Below, piece by piece: positions 6,125-6,317 of a stretch of DNA of 6,317 nt (its first letter is position 1; each line of letters begins with the position of its first letter). The DNA lies in contig CANMNM010000086.1 in assembly GCA_947499275.1 (NCBI GenBank), positions 1 through 6,317 of the forward strand. The letters run 5' to 3'. The notes beneath the pieces were generated by a model, which saw only the letters and a list, made by a program, of their open reading frames with translations, ran no database searches and was not told where the DNA came from. The position numbers were made by a program, and so were the translations under genes. Origin of the DNA: Actinomycetota bacterium (GTDB taxonomy: Bacteria > Actinomycetota > Actinomycetes > S36-B12).

Positions 6125-6317
6125 GTGAGTTTATTTGAGCAAAGTTCGGTCGGGCCGCTGGCAGTTCGAATGCGGCCACGGAGCTTTGAAGATTTAGTTG
6201 GCCAAGAACGGGCGCTCACATTGGGAAGCCCACTCCAGCTACTACTCACCGGCTCAGGATCCGTATCAATCATTCTGTGGGGACCACCGGGAACAGGGAA
6301 AACGACGATCGCGACGT
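6125..6317 (+). CDS. rarA: Replication-associated recombination protein A (AAA+ ATPase), 5' part only
   Basis: The first 64 codons are present and the gene runs off the window. The product begins MSLFEQ, like the MxLF start of RarA/MgsA/Mgs1 proteins. It continues with PLAVRMRPRSFEDLVGQE (11-28), the clamp-loader-type RP-x-x-x-x-D-x-x-GQ signature, and SIILWGPPGTGKTT (48-61), which contains the Walker A motif. RarA is a cytoplasmic ATPase that acts at stalled replication forks and is related to the RuvB and DnaX ATPases. The start is GTG: an in-frame TGA lies at 6119-6121, directly upstream, and no other start codon lies between. The gene follows aspS by 30 bp on the same strand. The Walker B, sensor and C-terminal tetramerisation regions lie outside the window and cannot be judged. 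Confidence 0.93.
   Translation, partial: MSLFEQSSVGPLAVRMRPRSFEDLVGQERALTLGSPLQLLLTGSGSVSIILWGPPGTGKTTIAT

Overview
The window looks like a conserved housekeeping segment from an actinobacterium (Actinomycetota). The evidence is the gene set and its orientations: a DUF349 protein and a membrane-anchored cyclophilin on the minus strand, divergent from a plus-strand run of metallo-beta-lactamase hydrolase, hisS, aspS and rarA. In Mycobacterium tuberculosis a cyclophilin gene (ppiB) likewise lies between relA and an MBL/glyoxalase II-like gene plus hisS, in the opposite orientation. The protein sequences are also actinobacterial in style, for example the LQCGDP cyclophilin motif and GIAFGWDR in AspRS. 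Sampled lines give a GC content in the low fifties, below most soil actinobacteria. A small-genome aquatic lineage is possible, but this is inference only.

Layout. Positions 1-16 probably hold the last codons of a plus-strand gene, perhaps relA/rel. It converges on the DUF349 gene (45-1379, minus), and the meeting point is a 16-bp tandem repeat that can fold into a long imperfect hairpin (16-60). After a 125-bp gap comes the cyclophilin gene (1505-2266, minus). A 76-bp divergent promoter region (2267-2342) separates it from the MBL hydrolase (2343-3023, plus). hisS (3027-4328) follows after 3 bp, and aspS (4325-6094) overlaps the end of hisS by 4 bp, so these three form a tight operon. rarA begins at 6125 and runs off the window end after its Walker A motif. 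No gene-free stretch exceeds 125 bp.

How the genes relate. hisS and aspS charge tRNAs for translation. AspRS carries the residues associated with non-discriminating enzymes (H31, G77), which predicts that the host makes Asn-tRNA(Asn) by the GatCAB transamidation route. The MBL protein is a probable thioester hydrolase, the cyclophilin a probable extracytoplasmic folding factor, and RarA a replication-fork maintenance ATPase. The DUF349 protein has no assigned biochemical role.

I did not find a novel system. The points most worth a second look are the convergent hairpin repeat, the AspRS specificity signature, the four-cysteine insertion of HisRS, substitutions in the cyclophilin pocket, and apparently leaderless starts of the MBL and rarA genes.
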